The position numbers and the translations under genes are program-made. From positions 1 to 64,000 of the forward strand of contig NZ_RAQH01000003.1 in assembly GCF_003610695.1 (NCBI RefSeq): a stretch of DNA of 64,000 nt, given 5' to 3'. Origin of the DNA: Epilithonimonas arachidiradicis. GTDB lineage: Bacteria; Bacteroidota; Bacteroidia; Flavobacteriales; Weeksellaceae. This document shows positions 9,786 through 18,414 of the stretch, in pieces. The notes below the pieces were generated by a model. It saw nothing but the letters and a program-made list of their open reading frames with translations, had not been told where the DNA came from and ran no database searches. The first letter of the stretch is position 1; the number at the start of each line of letters is the position of its first letter.

Positions 9786-9861
<76 letters not shown>

Positions 9862-9942
9862 ATATTGTTCTGCAAATATACGACTTTTTTGATACAAGTC
9901 AAATTAATTTTGAATTTACTGATGAAATTATTGAAAATAAAA

Positions 9943-9966
9943 AGAGAACCACAATTGTGATTCTCT
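9943..9966 (-). terminator. Palindromic terminator after the tRNA 3' fragment
   Basis: AGAGAACCACAATTGTGATTCTCT is nearly self-complementary. It is a near copy of the palindrome at 10285-10310 and lies the same way relative to tRNA-fMet 3' sequence. This suggests a duplicated tRNA-plus-terminator unit. Confidence 0.6.
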
Positions 9967-9972
9967 TGATTT

Positions 9973-10027
9973 GGTTGCGAGGACACGACTCGAACGTGCG
10001 TCCGCCTATGGCGGATATGAACCCTCC
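9973..10027 (-). pseudogene. tRNA-fMet 3' fragment (pseudo-tRNA)
   Basis: On the minus strand the T arm, the 3' acceptor strand and an encoded CCA (9973-10001) are identical to the initiator tRNA genes on either side. Upstream of them the variable region is replaced by the inverted repeat TCCGCC-ATA-GGCGGA (10002-10016). A degenerate anticodon arm (GGGTTCATATCC) precedes that, and then the stop of a GIY-YIG reading frame. No D arm or 5' acceptor strand is present, so it cannot give a working tRNA. It looks like the middle member of a former triplet. Confidence 0.75.
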
Positions 10028-10030
10028 ATT

Positions 10031-10277
10031 TATTTGATCAAAGATTTAATGAATAATCTTCCTTGTCCAGTTTTTAAAAATTTTTCTCTTTTTATTGCAT
10101 CTTTCTTTTCGTTGAAAAATTCTACGTGAATTACACTCCAAGGTCTAAAGTTAATTGTAACCTTTTGTTTCCTAATTCGTTATGTGATTTGAATCTTTCC
10201 ACAAGATTTGATGTAAAACCGGTATAAGTTTTGTCAAATTTCTCTGAATATAAAATGTAAACAACAAATTCTTCCAT
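10031..10277 (-). pseudogene. Broken GIY-YIG nuclease-family gene
   Basis: Reading the minus strand from ATG at 10277 gives MEEFVVYILYSEKFDKTYTG, with the GIY-YIG pattern (VYIL ... YTGFT), then ERFKSHNELGNK. The frame is lost in an A-run near 10168, continues one frame over as VTINFRPWSVIHVEFFNEKK and KREK, is lost again in an A/T run near 10077, and then resumes as LKTGQGRLFIKSLIK followed by TAA. Two single-base losses would restore a complete 82-residue protein of the short, stand-alone GIY-YIG type common in Bacteroidota. It lies between two initiator tRNA genes in the same orientation. Sequencing error in homopolymers is an alternative to true decay. Confidence 0.8.
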
Positions 10278-10284
10278 AAATAAA

Positions 10285-10310
10285 AAGAGAATCACAATTG
10301 TGATTCTCTT
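10285..10310 (-). terminator. Perfect palindrome after initiator tRNA copy 2
   Basis: AAGAGAATCACAA and TTGTGATTCTCTT are perfect 13-base arms with no loop bases. The palindrome lies 7 bases 3' of the tRNA on the minus strand and is nearly the same as the palindrome at 9943-9966. Confidence 0.65.
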
Positions 10311-10317
10311 ACTTAGG

Positions 10318-10390
<73 letters not shown>

Positions 10391-10530
10391 ATATTGGATT
10401 GCAAATATACAGCTTATTCGTCTCAAATCAAGTATTATTTTAATAAATTTTGAAATCAGTACTTTTGTTAAATTTATAATTTGAAAATCAATTAGTTATG
10501 CTTTTTAACTTCTTTTAACTAAAAAAATAG

Positions 10531-10560
10531 TTGTATGAATAAAAATTAATCATACATTTG
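10531..10560 (+). promoter_or_regulatory. Promoter of the BlaI/M56 operon
   Basis: TTG at 10531-10533 and TACATTTG at 10553-10560 are spaced by 19 bases, a good match to the Bacteroidota promoter pattern. The dyad at 10561-10582 follows immediately. Confidence 0.65.
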
Positions 10561-10582
10561 TATTACTAAGTTTTTAGTGATA
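10561..10582. promoter_or_regulatory. Candidate BlaI-type operator
   Basis: TATTACTAA and TTAGTGATA form an inverted repeat with one mismatch around GTTT. It sits at the expected transcription start, directly before a BlaI-family repressor gene. BlaI/MecI repressors bind dyads of this size, so autoregulation is a reasonable inference. Confidence 0.5.
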
Positions 10583-10606
10583 TAAGATTGATTGTTTTTA
10601 AAGTAA

Positions 10607-10972
10607 ATGAATATGAATAAGTTAACCAAAGCAGAAGAACAGGTGATGCAGTACCTTTGGCAGATAGAGAAAGGATTCTTGAAAGACGTTTTAGAATTGT
10701 TTCCTGAACCAAAACCGCATACCAATACGATTTCCACGATTCTTAAAATATTGATGGAGAAAGGATTTGTGAATTATAAAACCTTTGGAAGACAGCACGA
10801 ATATTTTCCTTTGATAAGTAAAGAAAATTACAGTGGGAAGTCTATCAGAAGTCTGGTTAAGAATTATTTTGAAGGTTCATACACCAATGCTGTTTCATTT
10901 TTGGTAGAAGAAAACGAAATCAGTGTGAAAGATCTGGAACTTTTATTAAACGAACTTAAAAACAAGGAATAA
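10607..10972 (+). CDS. BlaI/MecI/CopY-family transcriptional repressor
   Basis: This 121-residue protein has the winged-helix N-terminus of the BlaI family (LTKAEEQVMQYLWQ, then TISTILKILMEKGFVNYKTFGR) and a short C-terminal dimerisation helix (SVKDLELLLNELKN). These repressors are inactivated by proteolysis through the partner M56 membrane protease. Its stop codon overlaps the start of the M56 gene (TAATG), so the two form an operon. No beta-lactamase gene is nearby. In Bacteroidota such pairs are frequent and their inducing signal is usually unknown. Confidence 0.9.
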   Translation: MNMNKLTKAEEQVMQYLWQIEKGFLKDVLELFPEPKPHTNTISTILKILMEKGFVNYKTFGRQHEYFPLISKENYSGKSIRSLVKNYFEGSYTNAVSFLVEENEISVKDLELLLNELKNKE

Positions 10973-13047
10973 TGGAACCAATATTACTTTATTTTGGCAA
11001 GATGATTCTCTGCTCAGCAGTGATGTTTGCTTATTATCTTTTGTTTTTAAAGGACAAGACCTTTCATCATTATAACAGATTTTATCTTTTATTTTTGGTC
11101 ATCATCAGTCTGGTCCTGCCTCTGGTAAAAGTTTCTTATTTTACGATAGAAACAAACAAAAATTTGTATCTGCTGTTGAGTGGATTCAATCAAAACCAAC
11201 CTCAAACTACAAACTATGATATCACTATTTATTCAGTTCTTTATACAATTATTGGAGTGGTTTCAATCGCTCTTTTAATTCGATTAATACAAGGAATTTT
11301 AAAAATCAATTCGATAAAAAATCAGTTCCCGAATGAAACCATCGAAGGAATCAAATTTTATCAGACTAATTTGAATAATGCACCATTTTCATTCTTCAGA
11401 AATCTGTTCTGGAAAAAATCAATAGAGATTAATTCTCCCGTTGGTCAGCAGATACTGAAGCACGAGATGGTCCATATAGAACAAAAACACAGCTGGGATA
11501 AACTCCTGATGCAATTGGTGAAATCCATTTTCTGGTTCAATCCTGTGTTTTACTTTATCAACAAAGAAATCAATCTTATTCACGAATACTTGGCGGACAA
11601 AAAAGCGGTCAAAAAATCGGACACAAAAGCATTTGCGCAGATGCTGTTGGAGAGTCATTTCTCGGGTTCTGTTTTGCCTGTCACAAGTCCTTTTTTATCA
11701 TCTAACCTCAAAAAAAGACTTACAATGATTACAAAAAATCAAACCAAGTACAGCTATGCACGCAAGTTATTTGCATTACCAATCTTATTTTTTATGGTGT
11801 TTGCCTATATGGTCAATGCTAAAAACAAAGAAATCAAAGAAACGAACAAGGCGATAGAAATCGCTGTTGAACAAATCAAGATGGATACAATCCAGCCGAA
11901 AAAATCAGAATTTGATAGTTTGGCAGACAATCACCAGAGACAGACAAAAGCTTATTCTGATGCGTTGCAGGAAGACCATTTGAAAATGTCGGCAATCAGC
12001 AAAAAAATGGCTGAAAAAAGCAAAGCATTATCAGCTTTGAAAAAAGCTAAAAAGGAAGAAACTCCAGAATACAAAGCTTTGGAAGATGAAATGCAATCGC
12101 TTGCAAACCAAATGGAGGATGTTGTAAATTCGGATAACTATAAGAGAAATATCAAAGGTTTAGAAGAGCATTCGGAAGCAATTGCGAAAATGTATGACTC
12201 ACCAGAGTTCAAGAAAAGAATCGCGGATGCTGAGAAAGTTGCGAAAAAGGCTGAAGCTATGGTCAATTCTCCGGAATTCAAAAAGAGAATTGCTACCGCA
12301 GAGAAGCAGGCAAAAATTGCAGAGCGAATGATGAATTCTCCTAAGTTCCAGAAAGATTTGAAGAATGCTCAGGAACAGGCTGAAAAAATGCAAATTAAAG
12401 TCAATTCGCCTGAATTTCAGAAAATGATTCAGGATGCTCAGAAAAGAGCTCAGGAAGCGTCCGAAAAATATGGTAAACTTTCTGAAGAAGAGTTTCAGAA
12501 AATAATAAAAGACCAATATGGAAAAGATGCTTTTACCGATGGAACTGTAGCTTTTGGATTTGATGCAAGTGACTTTCCGGAGTTCAAGGATTTGACAACT
12601 AATTTTAATTTCAAGTTTTCTGATGATAAATTCTATAATGAAGCTAAATCCAAATTGTCTCCAAAAGAATTGAGAAAAATGGAGAAAAAGAGAAAACAAC
12701 TTCAGGAAAAACAAAGTGAATTATTAGAAGAGCAGAAAAAGCTTCAGAAAAAGCAGCAGGAGTTAAACAAAGAGATGCGTCAGAATAATCCTTGGAGAAT
12801 AAGTTTTAATTCTACTTTGGATTCTCCTAAAGCCTTGGTTTACAACAAAAATGTTACACCACCACTTAGAGTTAATAAAGAAAGCCAACTACTTGTTCTT
12901 GATAAATCGATGGATAATATAAGGGTTTATGTCAATGGGAAAGAGGTAGATAAAACTGAGCTTCAGAAGCTTGAACCAAGCACAATTTCATCAATGAATG
13001 TTTTCAAAACAAACGGAACTGGAAAAATTGAAGTTGTCACAAAATAA
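10972..13047 (+). CDS. M56 (BlaR1-like) membrane metallopeptidase with long repeat tail
   Basis: This 691-residue protein has membrane segments at about 4-25, 37-55, 85-108 and 265-283. The zinc protease motif HEMVH is at 164-168, followed by NPVFYFINKEINLIHEYLADKKAV, as in BlaR1/MecR1. Instead of a penicillin-binding sensor, residues ~290-620 are charged and helical. They include four ~23-residue repeats beginning (V/M)NSPEF or similar (12190-12480 in DNA). The end (IRVYVNGKEVDKTELQKL ... SSMNVFK) resembles a TonB-receptor plug-like segment seen in many Bacteroidota BlaR1 proteins. It is expected to sense an envelope signal and trigger cleavage of the BlaI repressor. Confidence 0.88.
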   Translation: MEPILLYFGKMILCSAVMFAYYLLFLKDKTFHHYNRFYLLFLVIISLVLPLVKVSYFTIETNKNLYLLLSGFNQNQPQTTNYDITIYSVLYTIIGVVSIALLIRLIQGILKINSIKNQFPNETIEGIKFYQTNLNNAPFSFFRNLFWKKSIEINSPVGQQILKHEMVHIEQKHSWDKLLMQLVKSIFWFNPVFYFINKEINLIHEYLADKKAVKKSDTKAFAQMLLESHFSGSVLPVTSPFLSSNLKKRLTMITKNQTKYSYARKLFALPILFFMVFAYMVNAKNKEIKETNKAIEIAVEQIKMDTIQPKKSEFDSLADNHQRQTKAYSDALQEDHLKMSAISKKMAEKSKALSALKKAKKEETPEYKALEDEMQSLANQMEDVVNSDNYKRNIKGLEEHSEAIAKMYDSPEFKKRIADAEKVAKKAEAMVNSPEFKKRIATAEKQAKIAERMMNSPKFQKDLKNAQEQAEKMQIKVNSPEFQKMIQDAQKRAQEASEKYGKLSEEEFQKIIKDQYGKDAFTDGTVAFGFDASDFPEFKDLTTNFNFKFSDDKFYNEAKSKLSPKELRKMEKKRKQLQEKQSELLEEQKKLQKKQQELNKEMRQNNPWRISFNSTLDSPKALVYNKNVTPPLRVNKESQLLVLDKSMDNIRVYVNGKEVDKTELQKLEPSTISSMNVFKTNGTGKIEVVTK

Positions 13048-13068
13048 AACTTTATTTTCATACACTTT

Positions 13069-13089
13069 AGCCGGTTCGCCGGCTTTTTT
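13069..13089 (+). terminator. Terminator of the BlaI/M56 operon
   Basis: AGCCGG-TTCG-CCGGCT followed by six T is a strong stem with a stable TTCG tetraloop. Confidence 0.85.
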
Positions 13090-13103
13090 AATATTTGATA
13101 ACT

Positions 13104-13943
13104 ATGAAAAAACTATTAATTAATTTATTTCTGATTTTAGGAATTTTAACAATTGCCCAGAATAAACGATTTATTTACGAATACAAGTTTATCCCGGATT
13201 CAACCAATGTTGAAGATGTCAAAACTGAAATGATGTTTCTGGACACTACAAAAGATGGTTCCAAGTATTATAGCTACACGGTTTTTAATTCAGATTCATT
13301 AATGAAAGCTGATTTGGAAAGACAGTTGAAAGCGACAGGTTCTATTAATGTCAAATCAGATATGAGAAAAGGAAATGTCAGATATTCTGTAACGAAAACC
13401 TATCCCGATTATAAAATTAATCTTCATCGCAGATTATCTATGGATGCTTATAATATTTCTGATGAACGAAAAATCAACTGGAAAATATCATCAGAAAAAG
13501 AAAAAGTAGGAGAGTGGAATGCTCAGAAAGCGGAAGCTGATTTTGCAGGAAGACATTGGACGGCTTGGTTTTCTACTGAGATTCCGATTCAGGACGGACC
13601 ATATAAATTTCACGGTTTGCCGGGATTAATTGTAAAGATTGAAGACAAAACCGGTTCTCACAAGTTGGAACTAAAAGGGATAAAAAATATAACCGGAGAG
13701 CTTGATATCAATGTTTTTGAGGCTAAAGAAATTGCCGTTAATTCCAAACAATTCCAGAAGGTTGTCAAAGAGTATGAAAATGATCCGACTAAAGGAATCA
13801 AACAATTGCAGATGGGAGGAGCAACCGTTATACTGACAGGAAAAGACGGCAACTCTGCAAAAGTTGCGAAGGAACAGGAAGAGCGACTAAGAAATCAAAT
13901 CAAAAAAGATAATAATAGAATTGAGCTTGATATTGTAAATTAA
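13104..13943 (+). CDS. GLPGLI family secreted protein
   Basis: The ATG at 13104 (MKKLLINLF...) is chosen over an upstream in-frame TTG because it begins a normal signal peptide (cut after TIAQ). The mature part of this 279-residue protein contains the family signature HGLPGLIVKIED (about residue 172) after the WTAWFSTEIPIQDGPYKF block. GLPGLI proteins are a Bacteroidota-specific family of unknown function, often encoded near TonB-dependent receptors; none is present here. The terminator at 13947-13970 separates it from mscL. Confidence 0.85.
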   Translation: MKKLLINLFLILGILTIAQNKRFIYEYKFIPDSTNVEDVKTEMMFLDTTKDGSKYYSYTVFNSDSLMKADLERQLKATGSINVKSDMRKGNVRYSVTKTYPDYKINLHRRLSMDAYNISDERKINWKISSEKEKVGEWNAQKAEADFAGRHWTAWFSTEIPIQDGPYKFHGLPGLIVKIEDKTGSHKLELKGIKNITGELDINVFEAKEIAVNSKQFQKVVKEYENDPTKGIKQLQMGGATVILTGKDGNSAKVAKEQEERLRNQIKKDNNRIELDIVN

Positions 13944-13946
13944 AAA

Positions 13947-13970
13947 AACTCCACTTGAAAAAGTGGAGTT
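13947..13970. terminator. Bidirectional terminator between the GLPGLI gene and mscL
   Basis: AACTCCACTT-GAAA-AAGTGGAGTT is a perfect stem with a GNRA-type loop, and the two convergent genes end on either side. Confidence 0.8.
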
Positions 13971-13984
13971 TTGTATTTGATACT

Positions 13985-14368
13985 TTATTTTTTCTTCAAT
14001 TCATCACGAATTTCCATAAGCAATTGATCTGTAGAAGAAGGCCCTGCTGGAGCAGCTTCTTTTGGTTCGTCTCTTTTTAATTTATTCGCTCCTTTAATTA
14101 ATATAAAAAGGCAAAATGCAATTACGATAAAAGAAATTGCTGAAGAAAGGAAATTTCCATATTTAATAGCAGTTCCGGGAATTACAAGTTGAGAAAGGTT
14201 TTCTGCGTTTATTGCTTTTAAAGCAGGATTTAGAATTGCGGGGGTTATAATGTCATCAACCATTGATGTTACTATTTTACCAAAAGCACCACCAATGATA
14301 ACACCGACTGCTAAATCAAGTACGTTTCCTTTTACAGCAAATTCTTTAAATTCTTTTACAAAGCCCAT
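13985..14368 (-). CDS. mscL: Large-conductance mechanosensitive channel
   Basis: This 127-residue protein matches MscL throughout. It has an amphipathic N-terminus (GFVKEFKEFAVKGN), the pore helix VLDLAVGVIIGGAFGKIVTSMVDDIITP, a second membrane helix (FLSSAISFIVIAFCLFILIKG), and a cytoplasmic helix ending DQLLMEIRDELKKK. It opens under high membrane tension to release solutes after hypo-osmotic shock. It is a single-gene unit. Confidence 0.95.
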   Translation of the reverse strand: MGFVKEFKEFAVKGNVLDLAVGVIIGGAFGKIVTSMVDDIITPAILNPALKAINAENLSQLVIPGTAIKYGNFLSSAISFIVIAFCLFILIKGANKLKRDEPKEAAPAGPSSTDQLLMEIRDELKKK

Positions 14369-14487
14369 AGTTGTATTTTTATAGTTAATATAAACAAAAA
14401 TATAGTTTTTTTATTTATAATGCTTTATTAATTAAAGCTTTTTAAAAGAAATTATTGCCTAATTTTGATATTTATGTAATTCTAATA

Positions 14488-15975
14488 ATGAAAATTCTTA
14501 CCGCTGATCAAATCAAAAAATGTGATTCTGCTACAATAGAAAACGGGATCTCGTCTATCAATCTGATGGAAAAAGCTGCTAATGCCTGTGTAGATTGGAT
14601 TCAGGTTAATTTTAAGCAGGCTAAAAGATTTTTGATCTTCTGTGGCCAGGGAAATAATGGGGGAGATGGGTTGGCAATTGCCAGATTGCTGTATGAAAAA
14701 GGCTTTGATGTGGAGGTTTTCATTGAAAAAAATCAGATGAAATTTTCGGCTGATGCAGAAATTAATTTTAAAAGATTGAAACTCATAAAAGGAATTGATA
14801 TCAATAATTTTTCAGATGTTTTAATTGTTAATAATGAAAAATCTGTCATTGTAGATGCCTTGTTTGGGTATGGATTGAATCGGGAATTGTCTAATGACTT
14901 TAAAAATTTAATTGAAAAATTAAATCAAATTCCAGTTCCAAAAATTTCTATTGATATTCCAACCGGACTTTATGCGGATAAGATTAATGAAGAAGAATCT
15001 GCAATTTTCAAGGCAGATTTTACATTGACGTTTCAGTTTTATAAAAGAAGTTTTCTTCATCCGGAAACGGGTAAATTCTGTGGAAAAATAGAGGTTTTGG
15101 ATATCGATTTAAATTCAAAATTCATTGATGAGGTTAAAACAGATTATTTTGTTATCGATGGTAGTTTAATCAGGAAAATTTATAAACCAAGAGAAGATTT
15201 CAGCAACAAAGGTAGTTTCGGAAAAAGCATTTTGATTGGTGGTAGTTATGGAAAGATTGGAGCTGTTCTGATGTCGACTTTATCTGCGTTGCGGACTGGA
15301 AGCGGATTGACTTTTACGATGGCACCGGAATGTGGAAATTTGATTTTACAATCCCAGGTTCCGGAAGCGATGTTCATTGGTGTAGGAGAAAAATATGTAG
15401 ATGACATTGAGGTTCAGGAAAAAGCTGTTTATGGAATTGGTCCTGGTTTGGGAAAAGAAAAGCAAACACAAAAAGCTTTATTCGATTTTTTGAAATCATA
15501 TCAAAATCCTATGATTCTGGATGCCGATGCACTGAATATTTTAGCTGAAAGTCAAAATTTAAATTTAATTCCAAAAAATTCTGTGATTACGCCACATCCT
15601 TTAGAGTTCGAAAGATTATTTGGCAAAACTCAAAACTCTTTTGATCGAATTGAGTTAGCAAAGGAAAAAGCGGAAGAATTGCAAATTTTTATTGTTCTGA
15701 AAGATCACCATACAGCGGTGATCACACCTGAAAGAAAGGTCTATTACAATATCACAGGCAATTCCGGAATGGCAAAAGGTGGAAGCGGCGATGTGCTGAC
15801 AGGCATTTTAACCTCATTGATTTCTCAAAAATATGACATCGAAAAAGCTTGTCTCTTCGGCGTTTGGCTTCACGGGAAAGCTGGCGATCTCGCTGCAGCA
15901 GAATTCTCTGAGGAATCAATGTTACCAACGGATCTCATCAATAAAATTGGTGAAGTTTTTCAAAATCTAAGTTAA
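14488..15975 (+). CDS. nnr: Bifunctional NAD(P)H-hydrate epimerase/dehydratase
   Basis: This enzyme repairs damaged NAD(P)H hydrates. The N-terminal YjeF-type epimerase domain shows CGQGNNGGDGLAIAR (about residues 55-69) and the SIDIPTGLYAD stretch. The C-terminal ADP-dependent dehydratase domain shows GKSILIGGSYGKIGA, YGIGPGLG, DADALN and NSGMAKGGSGDVLTG. ATG at 14488 (MKILTADQIKKCD) is chosen because the upstream TTG extension has no family similarity. The protein is 495 residues, normal for the fused form. Its last codons overlap the end of the convergent topoisomerase IB gene by four bases. Confidence 0.94.
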   Translation: MKILTADQIKKCDSATIENGISSINLMEKAANACVDWIQVNFKQAKRFLIFCGQGNNGGDGLAIARLLYEKGFDVEVFIEKNQMKFSADAEINFKRLKLIKGIDINNFSDVLIVNNEKSVIVDALFGYGLNRELSNDFKNLIEKLNQIPVPKISIDIPTGLYADKINEEESAIFKADFTLTFQFYKRSFLHPETGKFCGKIEVLDIDLNSKFIDEVKTDYFVIDGSLIRKIYKPREDFSNKGSFGKSILIGGSYGKIGAVLMSTLSALRTGSGLTFTMAPECGNLILQSQVPEAMFIGVGEKYVDDIEVQEKAVYGIGPGLGKEKQTQKALFDFLKSYQNPMILDADALNILAESQNLNLIPKNSVITPHPLEFERLFGKTQNSFDRIELAKEKAEELQIFIVLKDHHTAVITPERKVYYNITGNSGMAKGGSGDVLTGILTSLISQKYDIEKACLFGVWLHGKAGDLAAAEFSEESMLPTDLINKIGEVFQNLS

Positions 15976-16958
15976 CTTAATTTTGATTTCAACATATATA
16001 GAACGCCAACTTCAGTCTCGGATAAGTTCTCATTCTTTCTTAATAGCTTTTTAATTTCTTTCTTGAAATATTGGATGGTGTGTCCGTTTTTATAATGTTC
16101 AAAAATTCTGGGATCAATGTAAGAATCTCTTGCAACAGAAGGTGTATTGCCTAGTTTTTCAGAAACGGCAACAATGGCATTCCGGATTCTTTTCTTCAAT
16201 TCTTTTTGTTGTTTTTCTTCACAGATTCCCAATTCGTCCAGTATTCCGGCGGCAATCATCGTTCCTGCCCAAGTTCTGAAATCCTTGGCGGAAAATTCTT
16301 CGCCCATAATCTCTTTGATGTATTGGTTGAGATCTTGGCTTTCAACCGTAATTAGATTATTATCTTTGTCATAATATTTGAAAAGTCTGTAGCCAGGCAA
16401 ATCTTCCAGATCAGCAATAACCTTTGTCAATTTAGCATTGATAATATGTTTTTCTTGAAATTTTCCTGATTTTCCTTTGTAAGAAAAAATCATTTCATCA
16501 CCTTCGATAGTGAGGTGTTTTTTTCTAATGGTTGTCAATCCGTAACTTTGGTTTTGCTGGGTGTACTTTGGGCTTCCGGGACGGAAGTAAGCTGAATCTA
16601 AAAGTCTTACCATTGCTGCCAAAACTTTTTCGCGGGTCATTTTTTTCTTTCGGAGATGCTGTCCGGTCACGCGTCTCATATGTTCAAGATTCTCAGCAAA
16701 ATGAAGTATCCTGTCAAATTTATCGGCATCTTTTTTCGCACGGAATTTTGGATTGTAGATGTATTGCTTTCTGCCTTTTTGATCTCGGCCGATGGCTAGA
16801 ATCTTTGCCCGTTTGTTGGTTGTGATCTCCACATTGGTCCAAGCTGGGGGAATGACGAGCGATTTGATGTATTCAATTTTCTCTGGATCTTTGAGTTTTT
16901 CTTTATTTTTATCAATATAGACAAAATTTTTTCCGGACGCTTGGCGGGTAAGTTTCAT
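15972..16958 (-). CDS. DNA topoisomerase IB
   Basis: This 328-residue protein is a bacterial/poxvirus-type topoisomerase IB, which relaxes supercoils through a 3'-phosphotyrosine intermediate. The N-terminal domain has VIPPAWTNVEI and GRDQKGRKQYIYN. The catalytic domain has SYGLTTIRKKH, the FSYKGKSGK lysine region, DFRTWAGT and VARDSYIDPRIFEHY, with the active tyrosine at about Y280. Enzymes of this type are scattered among bacteria and not essential. Convergent overlap with nnr suggests no terminator lies between them. Confidence 0.92.
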   Translation of the reverse strand: MKLTRQASGKNFVYIDKNKEKLKDPEKIEYIKSLVIPPAWTNVEITTNKRAKILAIGRDQKGRKQYIYNPKFRAKKDADKFDRILHFAENLEHMRRVTGQHLRKKKMTREKVLAAMVRLLDSAYFRPGSPKYTQQNQSYGLTTIRKKHLTIEGDEMIFSYKGKSGKFQEKHIINAKLTKVIADLEDLPGYRLFKYYDKDNNLITVESQDLNQYIKEIMGEEFSAKDFRTWAGTMIAAGILDELGICEEKQQKELKKRIRNAIVAVSEKLGNTPSVARDSYIDPRIFEHYKNGHTIQYFKKEIKKLLRKNENLSETEVGVLYMLKSKLS

Positions 16959-17129
16959 AAACTGATATTTGATATTGTCCTTTACAATAAAAATGCCGAT
17001 TTTGAATTTTGAGAATTGTGTTTTAAACTCACCAGAAAAGAAAAAGTTGCTCCGTGTTTTATGATTTTATTAACAGTGGCAAACAAGGCTTTTTAAGCGA
17101 AATTTTCTATTTTAGCAAAAATTTTTTTG

Positions 17130-18029
17130 ATGCCAAAGACCGTTGACGATTTTAATAAAAGCAGATTGAGATCCAGTAATATTACTGTAGTCATCAGTAT
17201 TTCACTGGTTTTATTCCTAGTAGGATTATTTGGATTAATATTAATTAATGCTCAAAAGTATTCGGATTATATCAAGGAGCAGCTTGTTGTTGAAGCTTAT
17301 TTTGATGAGTATCTTGATCCAAGAGATTCCGCAAAAACGCTGAAGTTTCAGGAGGAAACGTTTGCGAAAATCAAACAGCAGAATTATGTTAAACAAGCCA
17401 AGTATATTTCGAAGCAACAGGCAAGCGTTTTAGCAAAAAAACAGTTGGGAATTGATGCGAATGCCTTATTTGAAGAAGATATTTTTCCGGCTTCTGTAGA
17501 AGTTACTTTGAAGCCTGAATTCGTAGATCCTGCAAAAATCGACGGTGTTGTAGGGCAATTAAAAGCCATCGAGGGTGTGAAAGATGTTGCCAACGATAAT
17601 CAATTAACCATTGATGTTTACAATAATTTGAACAGGATATTAACCTGGATTCTGGCATTTTCGGTTTTATTCCTGATTGTTGCTATGGTGTTGATTAACA
17701 ATTCTATAAGGTTGAAAATTTTCTCAAAAAGATTTATTATCAAAACCATGCAGCTGGTGGGAGCAAAAAGGAGATTCATTCTAATGCCTTTTATCAAAGA
17801 AGCTTTGGTTTTGGGATTAATTGGAGCATTCATAGGGATCTTAGCCTTGGGCGGTGTTTGGTATTATTTTACAAGCCAGATTGGGACACCTTTTGTTCAG
17901 GATACTAATCAATATGTATTTTTGGTAATAATAATTTTACTTGTCGGTATTTTAATAACCGTAGCAAGTACTATCTTTGCAACCTGGAGATTCCTACGCA
18001 GCAATGTGGATGATCTATATTACTCATAA
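17130..18029 (+). CDS. ftsX: Cell division protein FtsX
   Basis: This 299-residue protein is the membrane partner of the FtsE ATPase; the pair activates septal peptidoglycan hydrolases. It has one N-terminal membrane helix (about 22-43), an extracytoplasmic domain (about 45-165) with the EAYFDEYLD strand, and three C-terminal helices with the QLVGAKRRFILMPFIKEA loop typical of FtsX. The ATG at 17130 directly follows an in-frame TTG and is the better start. ftsX, the DUF3098 gene and uppP lie head to tail, as I recall from other flavobacteria. ftsE is not in the window. Confidence 0.92.
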   Translation: MPKTVDDFNKSRLRSSNITVVISISLVLFLVGLFGLILINAQKYSDYIKEQLVVEAYFDEYLDPRDSAKTLKFQEETFAKIKQQNYVKQAKYISKQQASVLAKKQLGIDANALFEEDIFPASVEVTLKPEFVDPAKIDGVVGQLKAIEGVKDVANDNQLTIDVYNNLNRILTWILAFSVLFLIVAMVLINNSIRLKIFSKRFIIKTMQLVGAKRRFILMPFIKEALVLGLIGAFIGILALGGVWYYFTSQIGTPFVQDTNQYVFLVIIILLVGILITVASTIFATWRFLRSNVDDLYYS

Positions 18030-18031
18030 CA

Positions 18032-18340
18032 ATGGCAAAAAAAACAAAAAATAAATATTCTGCAGATCAGTTTGGAAAATCTGAAGGAACTGTTGAAAAA
18101 AAATCGTTCTACTTTGGGAGCAAAAATTTCAAATTGATGCTGATCGGTATTGGATTGATTCTTTTGGGATTTGTATTGATGATGGGCGCTGACGCTAACA
18201 CAACACCAGAGGGAAAATTCGATCCAAATTATTGGAACGAGGATATTTTCTCTTTCCGCAGAATCCGATTAGCGCCGCTTTTAGTGATTGCGGGGTTTGC
18301 AGTTCAGGTTTTTGCAATACTGAAAAGAAACAAAGATTAA
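18032..18340 (+). CDS. DUF3098 family membrane protein
   Basis: This 102-residue protein begins two bases after the ftsX stop. It has a basic N-terminus, two membrane helices (about 34-52 and 82-97) and a short loop with FDPNYWNEDIFSFRRIRLAP, which is the DUF3098 signature. Function is unknown. Its tight placement between ftsX and uppP suggests a role in envelope biogenesis or division, but that is inference from gene order only. Confidence 0.88.
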   Translation: MAKKTKNKYSADQFGKSEGTVEKKSFYFGSKNFKLMLIGIGLILLGFVLMMGADANTTPEGKFDPNYWNEDIFSFRRIRLAPLLVIAGFAVQVFAILKRNKD

Positions 18341-18363
18341 ACTCTAAAAAGAAATACAATAAC

Positions 18364-18400
18364 AACTTTGTCTTGGTCAAACTGAGACAAAGTTTTTTTT
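18364..18400 (+). terminator. Terminator after ftsX-DUF3098
   Basis: AACTTTGTCT and AGACAAAGTT are perfect arms followed by seven T, just before uppP. It may attenuate rather than fully stop transcription into uppP. Confidence 0.75.
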
Positions 18401-18414
18401 AATAACAAAGCACT

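Noticed and set aside
10607-13047. Beta-lactam resistance operon
   Set aside because: BlaI and M56 are present, but there is no beta-lactamase or PBP2a gene, and the M56 protein lacks a penicillin-binding sensor domain.
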